Source of the DNA: an uncultured bacterium
Lineage (GTDB): Bacteria; Patescibacteriota; Minisyncoccia; Phycocordibacterales; Phycocordibacteraceae
NCBI GenBank assembly: GCA_943914435.1
Contig: CALUBY010000004.1
Coordinates: forward strand, 1-28,934
Reading direction: 5' to 3'
Length of the DNA stretch: 28,934 nt
Part shown: one piece after another, positions 8,101 to 16,300 of the stretch
Layout: each line of letters begins with the position of its first letter
How positions within the stretch are numbered: the first letter of the stretch is position 1
The notes under the pieces: model-generated
What the model was told of the DNA's origin: nothing
The model's database searches: none
What the model saw: only the letters and a program-made list of their open reading frames with translations
Program-made: the position numbers and the translations under genes

Positions 8101-8550
8101 CCCACATCACCAACAGGATTCTTTGGCTTCTTAAAGAGCAACAAAGACGATGACACGGTGCGTATAGAAGAAATGGCACGGGTACGAAGCATTGCTTCTG
8201 AAGCGCTTCGCTTGCGTCAGACGAAAGGAGTGGTGGTGCGTCAGCCGCTCGCATCGCTTTCGATTCAGGGAACCCTTTCGCCAGACCTGGCTTCTATCCT
8301 TGCGGACGAAGTGAATGTAAAGAGTATCCGCATGAATGCCTCAGAAATGGCGCTTGATACTGAGCTCACTCCCGAGCTTATTGAAGAGGGAGACGAGAGA
8401 GCGTTTGCGCGCGCTGTTGCAGAAGCACGTAAAACAGAAGGACTCTCACCAAAGGATCGTATGCGCGCAGAGAGACGCGAGGATGGCGCGCACAAAGTCG
8501 AGCTTTCGACGGGGGTAGTGCGTTTCTCGCTCGTTCCTGATGCGACCTAA
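5167..8550 (+). CDS. ileS: Isoleucyl-tRNA synthetase with inserted histidine-phosphatase domain
   Basis: Charges tRNA-Ile. The 1127 residues exceed the usual 900-1050. Synthetase landmarks: N-terminal catalytic part with GPPTANGRPGVHH (47-59; the HIGH motif has the PGVHH form), CP1 editing domain (about 195-420) with TTTPWTLPGNVGLAVG and GIVHTAVMYGQEDF, CWRC (407-410), SRERYWGTPLPIW (465-477), then DLHRPYIDDVVLV (698-710), DVWFDSG (725-731), KMSKS (801-805) and a helical anticodon-binding region. Between SVEELKART (490-498) and DLHRPYID lies a complete histidine-phosphatase domain (about 503-690). It has the RHG motif with nucleophile H510, the SPVLRTRESAE arginine motif (556-566), LRELEFG with candidate acid E587, and THG with H648. 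The frame is continuous. The last 11 bases overlap recO. What the extra domain acts on is unknown. Confidence 0.95.
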   Translation: MAQMSDKEKTDVSKREEAILTFWKEQGIFEKSVRKPAKKGTFVFFEGPPTANGRPGVHHMESRTFKDAIPRYKTMRGFTVPRRAGWDTHGLPVELEVEKQLGFRGKKDIEEYGIAAFNKKCRESVMTYIEEWSRFTDRIAYWVDQKKAYFTFQVPYMESVWHVIKKISDDGRLYKDYKVVPWCSRCGTALSSHELAQGYTDVKDLSITAKFRLVDDPKTSLLAWTTTPWTLPGNVGLAVGEKIVYARYAKEGEKVILAKERAGQLAEGWVFEEEFPGSELVGRAYEPLYDFARSQAPDTEKSKFDTTAFRVYAADFVTTEDGTGIVHTAVMYGQEDFDLGQKVGLPKVHLVGPDGRFLPGTEFLEGRFVREEDENGKPTLAVNIVDDLTARNLFFSKENYAHSYPFCWRCKTPLIYYARDSWYIRMQDLRDTLLANNATVNWEPSHIREGRMGEWLKNVKDWAISRERYWGTPLPIWESAEGDERITIGSVEELKARTKKSGNRYLALRHGETESTLSSVLSSDPTKNPLTEKGREQIRERAQELKKNPPTRIFVSPVLRTRESAEILQSELGLPKESVVVDERLRELEFGVFENAPLDDFVAWRNEHSFEDMCEGGEGYLDARRRFGSFIYDIETRFKGETILIVTHGVGLQSLSLVAAGIDNADAKEFIMRTSFGTGELIELPFVPLSHDEDYVLDLHRPYIDDVVLVGDSGKELRRAKEVMDVWFDSGAMPFAQDHYPFENKQKLESAGYPADYISEAIDQTRGWFYTLLAVGALMGRGAPYKNVICLGHLLDGKGQKMSKSKGNIINPWDAIEQYGVDTIRFWMFSVNQPGDSKSFDEKTVKEAARVLSWLDNSTKFYELFKDGKKEGKKTAVDLWMEARTRQTVREVTRAMDAYKLYEASRSVAGLFEDLSQWYVRSIRDRAREGDLAALGTLRDTLKTSALLLAPLAPFMAEEVYQNVRTESDAESVHLSDWPTSPTGFFGFLKSNKDDDTVRIEEMARVRSIASEALRLRQTKGVVVRQPLASLSIQGTLSPDLASILADEVNVKSIRMNASEMALDTELTPELIEEGDERAFARAVAEARKTEGLSPKDRMRAERREDGAHKVELSTGVVRFSLVPDAT

Positions 8551-9091
8551 GTACGTTACCGAAGCCATAGTGCTTAAGCGTACGCCGCTTGCTGAAGCTG
8601 CGTCCTTGGTAACGCTCCTTACGAATGAGTTTGGTCTTGTGAGTGCACGAGCCGAAGGCTTACGGAAACCAGGCGCAAAGCTTGCGCACGCGCTGCAGAC
8701 GCTCGACGCCTGTACGGTAACCTTGGTGCGAGGGAAGGAGGCCTGGCGAGTGTCGGGTGCCATGCTCGAGCACCACTGGTTCGAGGCGCTTGATCACGAA
8801 TCAAGAGAACGTGCCGGCCGCATGAGCGCGCTTTTGCTTAGGCTTGTGCACGGGGAAGTGAACGATCCAAGGCTTTTTTCTCTTTTCTCGCACTTTCTTG
8901 CCGCACTACCTGAGCTTTCCGAAGAATCCAGAGACACGCTCGAGATAGAGACGGCGCTCCGCATGCTCGGGCTACTTGGGCTTGATGCAGGACCGCTTCC
9001 TGAAATTGATACCTATGAACCTCTTTTGGAAGAGAAGAGGCGGGAACTCGTCATGCGTATCAATCGGGGCATTCTTGCCTCGGGACTATAG
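8540..9091 (+). CDS. recO: DNA repair protein RecO (short form)
   Basis: RecO helps load RecA on SSB-coated single-stranded DNA in the RecFOR pathway; recA and ssb are both in this window. The N-terminal OB-fold is recognisable (TEAIVLKRTPLAEAASLVTLLTNEFGLVSARAEGLRK written in the usual order, roughly residues 7-43; the segment TEAIVLKRTPLAEAAS is diagnostic). A helical domain follows. At 183 residues it is shorter than typical RecO (about 240) and lacks the cysteine-rich zinc motif and C-terminal tail. The ATG at 8540 overlaps the ileS stop by 11 bases, so translation is probably coupled. Start and frame are clear; the short C-terminus is likely lineage-typical but could reflect loss. Confidence 0.8.
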   Translation: MRPKYVTEAIVLKRTPLAEAASLVTLLTNEFGLVSARAEGLRKPGAKLAHALQTLDACTVTLVRGKEAWRVSGAMLEHHWFEALDHESRERAGRMSALLLRLVHGEVNDPRLFSLFSHFLAALPELSEESRDTLEIETALRMLGLLGLDAGPLPEIDTYEPLLEEKRRELVMRINRGILASGL

Positions 9092-9114
9092 GCTTTATGG
9101 GGAGATGAATCTTG

Positions 9115-9120
9115 TATACT
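9115..9120 (+). promoter_or_regulatory. -10 element before the membrane-protein gene at 9129
   Basis: TATACT ends eight bases before the ATG at 9129. No clear -35 and no Shine-Dalgarno are visible, so the leader would be very short. Confidence 0.45.
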
Positions 9121-9128
9121 AGAAGACG

Positions 9129-11024
9129 ATGCCACCATCCACTCCTGACGACATCAGTACACTCGAGCGCATGCGCCGAAGACTGTACGCGAACGCGGCA
9201 CCGGAAGCCCCAGAAGCTCCAACACTGCGACAGAGGCCGCGTAAAGACACACCAGTGCTAGAAGAGGGATGGGAAGTGCCACCGGAGGCGACACCACCAC
9301 CACCAAAGAAGCGCATATCGTATGCGGCACTTTTTCTTGGTATTGCCGCTATTTTCTTTTTCATAGCAGCAAGCGCTGCGGCATACTTCCTTATCTACGG
9401 GGGACGAAGCGTATCGACCGACCGGATATTCATTGAGGCAGACGGCCCTACAACCCTTGGAAGTGGTGACCGGCTTACCTTGCTTGTTTCCATTGATAAT
9501 CAAAACCCGGTAGCTATTAAAGAGACCATGCTCTCGGTTGATTTCCCTGACACAACACGGTCTCCGATGAATGAGGCGGAAACCTTTACCCACTATGAGG
9601 ACACCCTGGGAGAGATACTGCCAGGGGAGACGGGCACCCGGTCAGTGCAGGCGGTATTGTTTGGGGCAGAGAATGAGCGCATCGTTTTACCTATCCGGTT
9701 TGAATATCGTATTGAAGGATCAAACGCCGTGTATGTAAAAGAAGCAGAATATGAAGTGGTCATAACATCGTCTCCTTTAAGTGTGCGTGCAGAGGCCGTT
9801 TCTGAGGCTGCGGTTGGTCAACCCCTTACGTTTGCGGTGACGGTACGCTCAAATGCGAATGCTCCTATTGAAAACGTTGCCGTGCTTGCACAGTACCCGT
9901 TTGGCTACTCTCCTCGAAGTGGCGAGGGTCCCGTATTCCCGGTTGGAACACTCGCGCCGGGTGAAGAAAAAACGATACCGATTACCGGCGTGCTTACCGG
10001 CGAGAATGATGACGAGCGCGTATTTCGCTTTACCGCAGGAACACGCCAAGGAGAGGACACGAACGCACTTCTTGTCTCATACGCCATGACTCCGGTTGTG
10101 GTCGGGCTTAATAAACCATTCCTTGCCGTTAATCTCTCCGTCAGTCGGGACACGGGAAGTACTCCGGTAGTTGAGGCCGGAAACCAAGTGCAGGCGATTG
10201 TTTCGTGGGCAAACACCCTAGCCGCTCCTCTTCTTGATGGAAGTGTTGAAGTAACGCTCTCAGGAGCAGCACTTGATACGCGGTCCATAAGTGCGTATGG
10301 CGGATTCTATCGATCTTCTGACACCACCATCATCTACTCAAAAGAGACTTTAGATAATTTAGGAAATCTTGCGCCAGGTGCAACGGGCAGTGGTTCGTTT
10401 AGCTTTAGAACCAAGTCTGATGCGGAACTTGCGGCTCTAAAGAATCCAACCATTGTGGCGACGATAGCGGTCGCGGGCCGACGTACCGATGCTAATAACG
10501 TACAAGAGCGCGTGCCGTCCGTTCTCGTACGCACCATCAAGGTGGGTACTGAGCTTGGCTTAACGGGAGGCTCTCGGTATACAACCGGCCCGTTTAGAAA
10601 CACGGGACCATGGCCCCCTGTCGCAGACCAAGAGACAACGTATACGGTTGATCTTGATCTTACAAATACCGTAAACACGGTAGCGGACGCGGTCGTTACG
10701 GGCACTCTTCCGTCCTATGTTCGCTTCGTGGGAGCGTCTGAAAGCTCGGTTACGTACAACCCAACTACTCGAGCGATTACCTGGAAAGCAGGGGATGTAT
10801 TGCCCGGGGCTGGGTATACGCTTAGTGCACGGCGCGTCTCAATACAGGTGGCGCTGTTGCCAAGCGCGTCCCAGCGCGGTACAAGTCCTATACTCGTATC
10901 CTCACTTAATGCGTCAGGTGTCGATCGATTTACCCAGCGGGCCGTTAGTGCAGGACTTCAAAGCGTCACCACTCAGGCACTAAGCGACCCCGCCTATGAC
11001 CCATCAAAAGGGGACGTGCGATAA
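9129..11024 (+). CDS. Single-pass membrane protein with large exported Ig-like/DUF11-like region
   Basis: The 631-residue protein has a cytosolic, proline- and alanine-rich N-terminus (1-62), one transmembrane helix (about 64-90, ISYAALFLGIAAIFFFIA) and a long exported part of about 540 residues. That part is beta-rich with repeated units of the kind seen in DUF11/CARDB-like proteins: stretches such as LTLLVSIDNQNPVAIKETML, LTFAVTVRSNANAPIENVAV, NQVQAIVSWANTLAAPLLDG and TTYTVDLDLTNTVNTVADAV start successive modules near 110, 230, 350 and 515. No catalytic motif and no cysteine were seen. It probably acts at the cell surface as an adhesion or structural protein, which is inference. It sits between recO and glyQS, 14 bases ahead of the latter, and carries its own -10 element. 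Confidence 0.8.
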   Translation: MPPSTPDDISTLERMRRRLYANAAPEAPEAPTLRQRPRKDTPVLEEGWEVPPEATPPPPKKRISYAALFLGIAAIFFFIAASAAAYFLIYGGRSVSTDRIFIEADGPTTLGSGDRLTLLVSIDNQNPVAIKETMLSVDFPDTTRSPMNEAETFTHYEDTLGEILPGETGTRSVQAVLFGAENERIVLPIRFEYRIEGSNAVYVKEAEYEVVITSSPLSVRAEAVSEAAVGQPLTFAVTVRSNANAPIENVAVLAQYPFGYSPRSGEGPVFPVGTLAPGEEKTIPITGVLTGENDDERVFRFTAGTRQGEDTNALLVSYAMTPVVVGLNKPFLAVNLSVSRDTGSTPVVEAGNQVQAIVSWANTLAAPLLDGSVEVTLSGAALDTRSISAYGGFYRSSDTTIIYSKETLDNLGNLAPGATGSGSFSFRTKSDAELAALKNPTIVATIAVAGRRTDANNVQERVPSVLVRTIKVGTELGLTGGSRYTTGPFRNTGPWPPVADQETTYTVDLDLTNTVNTVADAVVTGTLPSYVRFVGASESSVTYNPTTRAITWKAGDVLPGAGYTLSARRVSIQVALLPSASQRGTSPILVSSLNASGVDRFTQRAVSAGLQSVTTQALSDPAYDPSKGDVR

Positions 11025-11037
11025 TTTTTAGATACGC

Positions 11038-12417
11038 ATGAACGTTACTCTCGAACACATTGTTTCACTTGCTAAGCGCCGGGGATTTATATTCCCAGGT
11101 TCTGAAATATATGGCGGTCTTGCCGGAACGTTTGACTACGGACCTCATGGTGTAGCGCTTAAGAACAATCTTAAGGCCCTCTGGTGGAAACGGTTTGTTG
11201 AAGATCGCGACGACATGTATGGCGTTGATGCGTCCCTCATAATGCCTGCACGAGTATGGGAGGCATCCGGACACACCGAGACGTTTAACGATCCTCTTGT
11301 CACGGACGCAAAGACCGGCGAGCGATTCCGTCTTGATCACGTGCTTGAGGGGGCAGGGGTTGATCCTGAGGGCATGTCTCTTGATGATATGTGGAGCGCG
11401 CTACAAAAAGCGGGACTAAAGACTCCTGCAGGAAATGCCTATGAGCAGCCAGTGGCGTTCAATTTGCTCTTCCCGGTCTCTATGGGTGCGTCAAAGGAAT
11501 CTTCCGCGCTCGCATACCTGCGTGGTGAGACGGCGCAGGGCATGTTTGTGAACTTTAAGAACATCATTGATGCATACCACCCAAAACTTCCGTTTGGTAT
11601 GGGTCAGATAGGAAAGGCATTTCGTAACGAAATAGCGCCTCGCGAGTTTGTGTTCCGCCTGCGCGAGCTTGAGCAGATGGAGGTAGAGTACTTTGTCTCG
11701 CCGGAAGGATGGAAGGATGCGTTTGAAGAGTGGCTTGGCACCATGCGCGACTACGCAAAGGAGATTGGTCTTCCTCTTGAAAAACTCCATGAGAAGGAGA
11801 TAGGGAATGAGGATCGTGCGCATTACAGTGATCGCACCATAGACTTTGAATTTGAATTCCCGTCGGGCATTAAAGAACTATGGGGCCTTGCGTACCGCAC
11901 TAACTATGACCTCTCACGTCATGGAGAGTATTCAGGGGTATCTCTTACATATCAGGACGAAGAGAAGAAAGAGAAGGTTATTCCTCATGTTATCGAGCCG
12001 TCTCTTGGTATTGAGCGCACCATGCTTGCCGTTCTGCTTTCTGCGTATGACGAAGATGAGTTGGGGGGCGAAAAGCGCATCGTCCTGCGCCTGAAGCCTT
12101 CCGTTGCACCGGTGAAAGCAATGGTGTCTCCACTGTTGAAAAACAAGCCTGAGCTCGTTGAGAAAGCCAAGCAGGTTCGCGCGGCACTCAAGAAGATTCA
12201 CCCGGCAATCGCATGGGACGATAACGGTAATATCGGCAAACGGTATCGTCGTCAGGATGAAATAGGCACGCCATTTTGCATCACCATTGATTTCGATACG
12301 CTGGGAGAGACGCCAGAACTGAAAGACACCGTGACGCTTCGTCATCGAGATACGGGAGAACAAGAACGTCTTTCAATAGATGAGGTTGCTGAGCGTATCA
12401 AGGCAGCAATCGCGTAG
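11038..12417 (+). CDS. glyQS: Glycyl-tRNA synthetase, alpha2 type
   Basis: Class II synthetase charging tRNA-Gly as a homodimer (the eukaryote/archaea/Thermus-like form, distinct from the alpha2-beta2 E. coli enzyme). The 459 residues are usual for this form. The N-terminal LAKRRGFIFPGSEIYGG (11-27) and FDYGPHG (32-38) are diagnostic. RGETAQGMF is at 162-170, motif 2 spans about 195-213 (FRNEIAPREFVFRLRE), and motif 3 is GIERTML (324-330). A HGTP-type anticodon-binding domain runs from about 355 to the end. The metal-binding cysteines found in some homologues after the DPLV segment are absent here (VTDAKTGERFRLDH). It starts 13 bases after the previous gene; a TAATTT overlapping that stop codon could act as a -10. 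Confidence 0.96.
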   Translation: MNVTLEHIVSLAKRRGFIFPGSEIYGGLAGTFDYGPHGVALKNNLKALWWKRFVEDRDDMYGVDASLIMPARVWEASGHTETFNDPLVTDAKTGERFRLDHVLEGAGVDPEGMSLDDMWSALQKAGLKTPAGNAYEQPVAFNLLFPVSMGASKESSALAYLRGETAQGMFVNFKNIIDAYHPKLPFGMGQIGKAFRNEIAPREFVFRLRELEQMEVEYFVSPEGWKDAFEEWLGTMRDYAKEIGLPLEKLHEKEIGNEDRAHYSDRTIDFEFEFPSGIKELWGLAYRTNYDLSRHGEYSGVSLTYQDEEKKEKVIPHVIEPSLGIERTMLAVLLSAYDEDELGGEKRIVLRLKPSVAPVKAMVSPLLKNKPELVEKAKQVRAALKKIHPAIAWDDNGNIGKRYRRQDEIGTPFCITIDFDTLGETPELKDTVTLRHRDTGEQERLSIDEVAERIKAAIA

Positions 12418-12475
12418 CTTGACTCGAGGCAGAAAGAGGCGCATCCTCGCGTGAGACACTAGATCCACGCGCGAC

Positions 12476-12484
12476 AGAGGAGGT
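12476..12484 (+). promoter_or_regulatory. Strong Shine-Dalgarno
   Basis: AGAGGAGGT lies five bases before the ATG at 12490. It fixes that start and shows that this genome uses Shine-Dalgarno initiation at some genes while others appear leaderless. Confidence 0.75.
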
Positions 12485-12489
12485 GGGAT

Positions 12490-12831
12490 ATGTACTTGTC
12501 CATGCTCTTGGTGCCCCTTGGGGGATTGCTTTGGATGGATCTCCCGCGGGTTATTGAGACGAATGCTCTTCGGGAGGTGAGCTACTACGACTCACAATTC
12601 TATCCAAGCGCGGAGCACCCATTTAAGGTGTCTCCATCTGAGATTCTTTTTGAGGGAATGATCACGCAAGAGGGGATTGAGGCCGTCCTTGTCGGACGAA
12701 ACCTCGTTATTGAGGTCTGCCGGTTCGAGCAAGGAGAAGCGGGAGAGCCATCGCGCACTCCATCAACGCTTGAAGACCGGCACCGCTCATGCGAAATATA
12801 CGGACCCCTTATAACGAAGCGGCAGCCATGA
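12490..12831 (+). CDS. Hypothetical protein, 113 aa
   Basis: The start is well supported by AGAGGAGGT five bases upstream. The first 15 residues are hydrophobic (MYLSMLLVPLGGLLW) and could be a membrane anchor or buried strand. The rest is mixed and acidic in places, with one pair of cysteines (in EVCRFEQGE and RSCEIYG). I recognise no domain. The final codons are part of the terminator stem at 12817-12847, so coding and termination overlap. It lies alone between glyQS and the AI-2E transporter. The strong ribosome site and dedicated terminator argue for a real, expressed gene. No function is assigned. Confidence 0.65.
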   Translation: MYLSMLLVPLGGLLWMDLPRVIETNALREVSYYDSQFYPSAEHPFKVSPSEILFEGMITQEGIEAVLVGRNLVIEVCRFEQGEAGEPSRTPSTLEDRHRSCEIYGPLITKRQP

Positions 12832-12847
12832 ATAGGCTGCCGCTTTT
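12817..12847 (+). terminator. Intrinsic terminator overlapping the 3' end of the 113-aa gene
   Basis: AAGCGGCAGCC (12817-12827) pairs perfectly over eleven bases with GGCTGCCGCTT (12835-12845), loop of seven, then TTTT overlap and CCC. The stop codon TGA (12829-12831) lies in the loop. Confidence 0.85.
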
Positions 12848-12871
12848 CCCGTGTGTGATACCATTTGCCCT

Positions 12872-13936
12872 ATGAATAAGAACGTCTCAATTACGATTAC
12901 CGCCGGAAGCATGATAACCGCCCTGGTCATAGGTGCATCGGCCTATGCTCTGTGGCTCCTTCGAGATATTGCTCTGCTTGTGCTTACCGCCATTGTTATT
13001 GCCTCAGCAATAGAGCCTGGTGTTGTGTTCTTCACGAAACACCGCATTAATCGCATTGTTGCGGTTGCGGTTATGTATCTTGCCGTGTTCGGTTCTCTCT
13101 TCGGTATCGTATACGCGTTCTTGCCGCCTATTCTTGCAGAAACACAGAGCTTTTTGTCGACGGCGCCTCAGTACCTCGACACGCTTAATCTTCCGGAATC
13201 TCTCACAGGTATCCCTGAGACCGCAAGTTCGCTTGCGGGAAGCGGACAGTCACAATCAATCTTCGATACCATCATTGCGTTCCAGTCTGCCTTTGCTGAT
13301 ACCTCGGGGGGCGTTGTGCGTGTCGTATCGACATTCTTTGGTGGCATCTTCTCACTCCTTCTTGTGATAGTGCTTTCGTTTTACTTCGCCATTCAGTCCA
13401 CAGGCGTTGAAGACTTCATTCGCCTTGTTACCCCGGCAAAGCATGAGGGATATGCGGTTGGTCTATGGCAGCGAGCGCAAAGAAAGATTGGACAGTGGAT
13501 GCAGGGCCAATTGCTCTTGTCTCTTATTTCAGGAACCATCACGTACTTAGGTCTCATGATACTCGGTGTGCCGTATGCACTGTTGCTTGCGGTTATTGCG
13601 GCGGTAATGAACCTTGTCCCTGTATTCGGCTCTCTTATTGCGGGTGTGTTTGCAACCATTGTTGCCTTCACCTCAGGAGGACTTACGCTCGCGCTTATTG
13701 TTGCGGGTCTGTTTGTGGTTATTAACCAGTTTGAAGGAAATCTTCTGTATCCTCTTGTCGTAAATAAAGTAGTGGGTATACCGCCGCTTCTTGTTATTCT
13801 CGCGCTTCTTGTTGGAGGAAGTCTCGCAGGATTCCTTGGTGTCGTGCTTTCTATTCCTCTTGCCGCAGCGTTCCGAGAATTCCTTTCAGATGTAGAACGC
13901 AACAAGCATGCAAAGACACACCCCGTTGAGGGATAA
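12872..13936 (+). CDS. AI-2E family transporter (PF01594-type membrane protein)
   Basis: A 354-residue polytopic membrane protein of the AI-2E/PerM family, whose members are proposed exporters or ion antiporters; the true substrate is unknown here. Two hydrophobic helices near the N-terminus (14-55) and one near 62-85 are followed by a soluble segment (about 90-150, LPESLTGIPETASSLAG). A group of helices then runs to the C-terminus. The family signature is strong: QWMQGQLLLSLISG, MNLVPVFGSLIAG, and NQFEGNLLYPLVVNKVVG with LLVGGSLAGFLGVVLSIPLAA. The ATG at 12872 is preferred to an in-frame GTG at 12851, which abuts the upstream terminator. metG starts two bases after its stop, so the two are likely co-transcribed. 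Confidence 0.88.
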   Translation: MNKNVSITITAGSMITALVIGASAYALWLLRDIALLVLTAIVIASAIEPGVVFFTKHRINRIVAVAVMYLAVFGSLFGIVYAFLPPILAETQSFLSTAPQYLDTLNLPESLTGIPETASSLAGSGQSQSIFDTIIAFQSAFADTSGGVVRVVSTFFGGIFSLLLVIVLSFYFAIQSTGVEDFIRLVTPAKHEGYAVGLWQRAQRKIGQWMQGQLLLSLISGTITYLGLMILGVPYALLLAVIAAVMNLVPVFGSLIAGVFATIVAFTSGGLTLALIVAGLFVVINQFEGNLLYPLVVNKVVGIPPLLVILALLVGGSLAGFLGVVLSIPLAAAFREFLSDVERNKHAKTHPVEG

Positions 13937-13938
13937 GT

Positions 13939-15384
13939 ATGGCTCGCTACATAACCACGACTCTTCCGTACGTGAACGCCGATCCTCACATCGGTCATGC
14001 GCTTGAGTTTATTCAAGCAGATACCCTCGCACGCGCATGGCGCTTGGCGGGTGAGGAGGTCTTTTTCTCAACCGGTACCGATGAACACGGTCAAAAGATT
14101 TTGCAGGCCGCTGAAAAAGAAGATAAAGACGTGCAGGCGTACGTTGATCATTACGCCGCAGAGTTTGAGAAACTAAAGACAGCACTCAACCTCTCAAACG
14201 ATGGGTTTATTCGCACCACCGAGCTGAGGCACCAAGAGGCGGCGAGAGAGATGTGGCGGCGCTGTGAGGCTGCTGGCGATATATACAAGAAAAAATACAC
14301 CGGGCTGTATTGTGTTGGATGCGAATCCTATAAGACCGATAAAGAAGTAACACCGGACGGACACTGTCTTGTTCATACAAACCTCGCTCTTGAAGAAATT
14401 GCAGAGGAGAATTATTTCTTCCGCTTTTCAAAGTACCAGGATGCGCTGCTCTCATATCTTAAGACGGAATCCACCATTCTTCCTGAGTGGCGACGACAAG
14501 AAGCCATTGCTTTTGTAGAGGCCGGTCTTGAAGATTTTAGTATCTCGCGTGAGAAGGTCCGTTTGTCGTGGGGTATTCCGGTGCCCGGTGACGAGGAACA
14601 GGTTATGTATGTCTGGTTTGACGCCCTCACTAATTATCTATCGACGCTTGGGTGGCCTACCGACTCGGAAGGATTGTTTAAAAAATACTGGGAAGAGGGT
14701 ACGACGCTTCAGATGGCAGGGAAGGATCAGATTCGTTTCCAGTCACTCATGTGGCAGGCCATGCTCATGTCTGCCTCTGTCAAAAACACTGACCACCTGT
14801 TCTATCACGGGTTCATAAACTCAGGCGGTCAGAAAATGTCGAAGTCGCTCGGAAACGTCATTAGTCCCTACGAGCTAACGGAGAAGTACGGAACAGACGC
14901 GACGCGATACATCATGCTGCGTCACGTGCATCCTACAGAAGACTCAGACATGACCTGGGAGCGCCTTGATGAGTGGTATACCGCACATATGGTGAACGGA
15001 ATTGGGAATCTTGTCGCGCGCGTTATGAAGCTTGCAGAGGACAATCTTACGGGACCTGTGAAGCTCTTAAAAGGAGACATGGATATCGATCCAGCGTTCA
15101 TCCATAAACTCGATGCGTTTGATTTCAATGGTGCCATGGATTACGCATTCGCCATTGTGGGTGAATGTGATGCGTACATGACCGGCAAAGAGCCGTATAA
15201 AAAGGTTAAGAGTCCGGATGATGGGATAGCAAACGAGGGAAGGGAAGATATCTCATTCCTCGTGAGGAAGCTGGCGCTCATTGCTACTCACCTAGAAGCA
15301 GCCATGCCCGAGACAAGTGAGCGTATTTTCCGTGCTGTTGAAGAGAACAAGAAGCCCGAAAACCTCTTTCCACGCCTTGCATAA
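13939..15384 (+). CDS. metG: Methionyl-tRNA synthetase (short form)
   Basis: Charges elongator and initiator tRNA-Met. HIGH is at 17-20 (PHIGH), the GTDEHG motif at 46-51, and KMSKS at 299-303 within GGQKMSKSLGN. A single zinc knuckle is suggested by C125, C128, C143 and H146. DDSDMTWERLDE-like helical anticodon region follows (here EDSDMTWERLDEWY). At 481 residues it lacks the C-terminal EMAP-II-like tRNA-binding domain found in some bacterial enzymes. It starts two bases after the transporter gene and is followed after three bases by tatD, so the three form a tight unit. metG-tatD adjacency is common in bacteria, which supports both calls. Confidence 0.96.
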   Translation: MARYITTTLPYVNADPHIGHALEFIQADTLARAWRLAGEEVFFSTGTDEHGQKILQAAEKEDKDVQAYVDHYAAEFEKLKTALNLSNDGFIRTTELRHQEAAREMWRRCEAAGDIYKKKYTGLYCVGCESYKTDKEVTPDGHCLVHTNLALEEIAEENYFFRFSKYQDALLSYLKTESTILPEWRRQEAIAFVEAGLEDFSISREKVRLSWGIPVPGDEEQVMYVWFDALTNYLSTLGWPTDSEGLFKKYWEEGTTLQMAGKDQIRFQSLMWQAMLMSASVKNTDHLFYHGFINSGGQKMSKSLGNVISPYELTEKYGTDATRYIMLRHVHPTEDSDMTWERLDEWYTAHMVNGIGNLVARVMKLAEDNLTGPVKLLKGDMDIDPAFIHKLDAFDFNGAMDYAFAIVGECDAYMTGKEPYKKVKSPDDGIANEGREDISFLVRKLALIATHLEAAMPETSERIFRAVEENKKPENLFPRLA

Positions 15385-15387
15385 CCT

Positions 15388-16179
15388 ATGCGGTATTTTG
15401 ATGCCCACAGTCATATCCAGTTCGACACCTATGATGCTGACCGCACGGAGGTTATTGAACGAATGCGGAGTCAGGACGTCGGAGGTCTCGTTGTAGGAAC
15501 TGATGTCGACTCGTCGGTGAAGGCGCTCGCACTTGTTGAAAAGATTCCGAGCCTGTATGCGGCCGCAGGTCTCCATCCAAACGCCGTACTTGATGAGGAC
15601 TTTGACGTCGCCTCCTTTCGGGCTCTCCTTGCTCATCCAAAGATGCGAGCGGTGGGTGAGTGTGGTTTGGATAATTTCCGTCCCGAGGATGTTGAGGTTG
15701 CAAAAGGAGTACAAAGAAAAGTCTTCGAGACACATGTACAGCTTGCAATCGAGGCAGATAAGCCCCTGATGATTCACTCGCGACCCTCAAAAGGAACGCA
15801 GGATGCGTATCGCGACATAATCGACATACTCAGAGCTTATAAAAGTGAGCATGGGGAACGTCTTCGGGGCGACATTCACTTTTTCGTTGGAGGCCTTGAA
15901 GAAGCTCGTGATTTTCTTGATCTTGGCTTCACTATGTCCTATACGGCCGTGCTTACTTTTGCGCGCGACTACGACGAGGTTGTACGGTATCTGCCGCTTA
16001 CAAGCATCCTCACGGAGACAGATTCGCCATACTTGGCGCCAAAGCGCATTCGTGGACAGCGTAATGAGCCGACATCAGTGATTGATGTGGTGGGCGCACT
16101 CGCCTTGATTCGAGGAGAGGACGAAGAGATGGTGCGTGAGACGGTACTCGCAAACGCCCGTACTCTTTTTGGAGTGTAG
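15388..16179 (+). CDS. tatD: TatD family metal-dependent hydrolase/DNase
   Basis: Member of the TatD group of amidohydrolase-fold enzymes; characterised relatives are metal-dependent 3'-5' DNases and some D-aminoacyl-tRNA deacylases. The 263 residues are normal. Metal-binding and active-site motifs are in order: DAHSHIQF with H7 and H9, AAGLHPNAV, VGECGLD (glutamate ligand), MIHSRPSKGT, GDIHFFVGG in place of the usual HCFTG, and LTETDSPYLAPKRIRGQRNEP. The ATG lies three bases after the metG stop. Adjacency to metG is a widely conserved arrangement. Family certain; precise substrate not. Confidence 0.92.
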   Translation: MRYFDAHSHIQFDTYDADRTEVIERMRSQDVGGLVVGTDVDSSVKALALVEKIPSLYAAAGLHPNAVLDEDFDVASFRALLAHPKMRAVGECGLDNFRPEDVEVAKGVQRKVFETHVQLAIEADKPLMIHSRPSKGTQDAYRDIIDILRAYKSEHGERLRGDIHFFVGGLEEARDFLDLGFTMSYTAVLTFARDYDEVVRYLPLTSILTETDSPYLAPKRIRGQRNEPTSVIDVVGALALIRGEDEEMVRETVLANARTLFGV

Positions 16180-16262
16180 GGAACATTGGGTGCGGCTAAG
16201 GCCTGGGCTCATATCCACTGACAGGGTCGTACCAAGATACAGCTAGTAATTATAAGGCTTTC

Positions 16263-16291
16263 TTGTCGAGTCCCTGGGAGCGTGGTACAGT
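16263..16291 (+). promoter_or_regulatory. Promoter of the rpsF-ssb-rpsR operon
   Basis: TTGTCG (16263-16268), exactly 17 bases, then TACAGT (16286-16291). The -10 ends nine bases before the rpsF ATG, so transcription should start about three bases before the start codon. There is no Shine-Dalgarno, so the first gene would be translated from a nearly leaderless message. The rest of the 121-base gap after tatD holds nothing I can name. Confidence 0.65.
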
Positions 16292-16300
16292 GCGCGGGTT

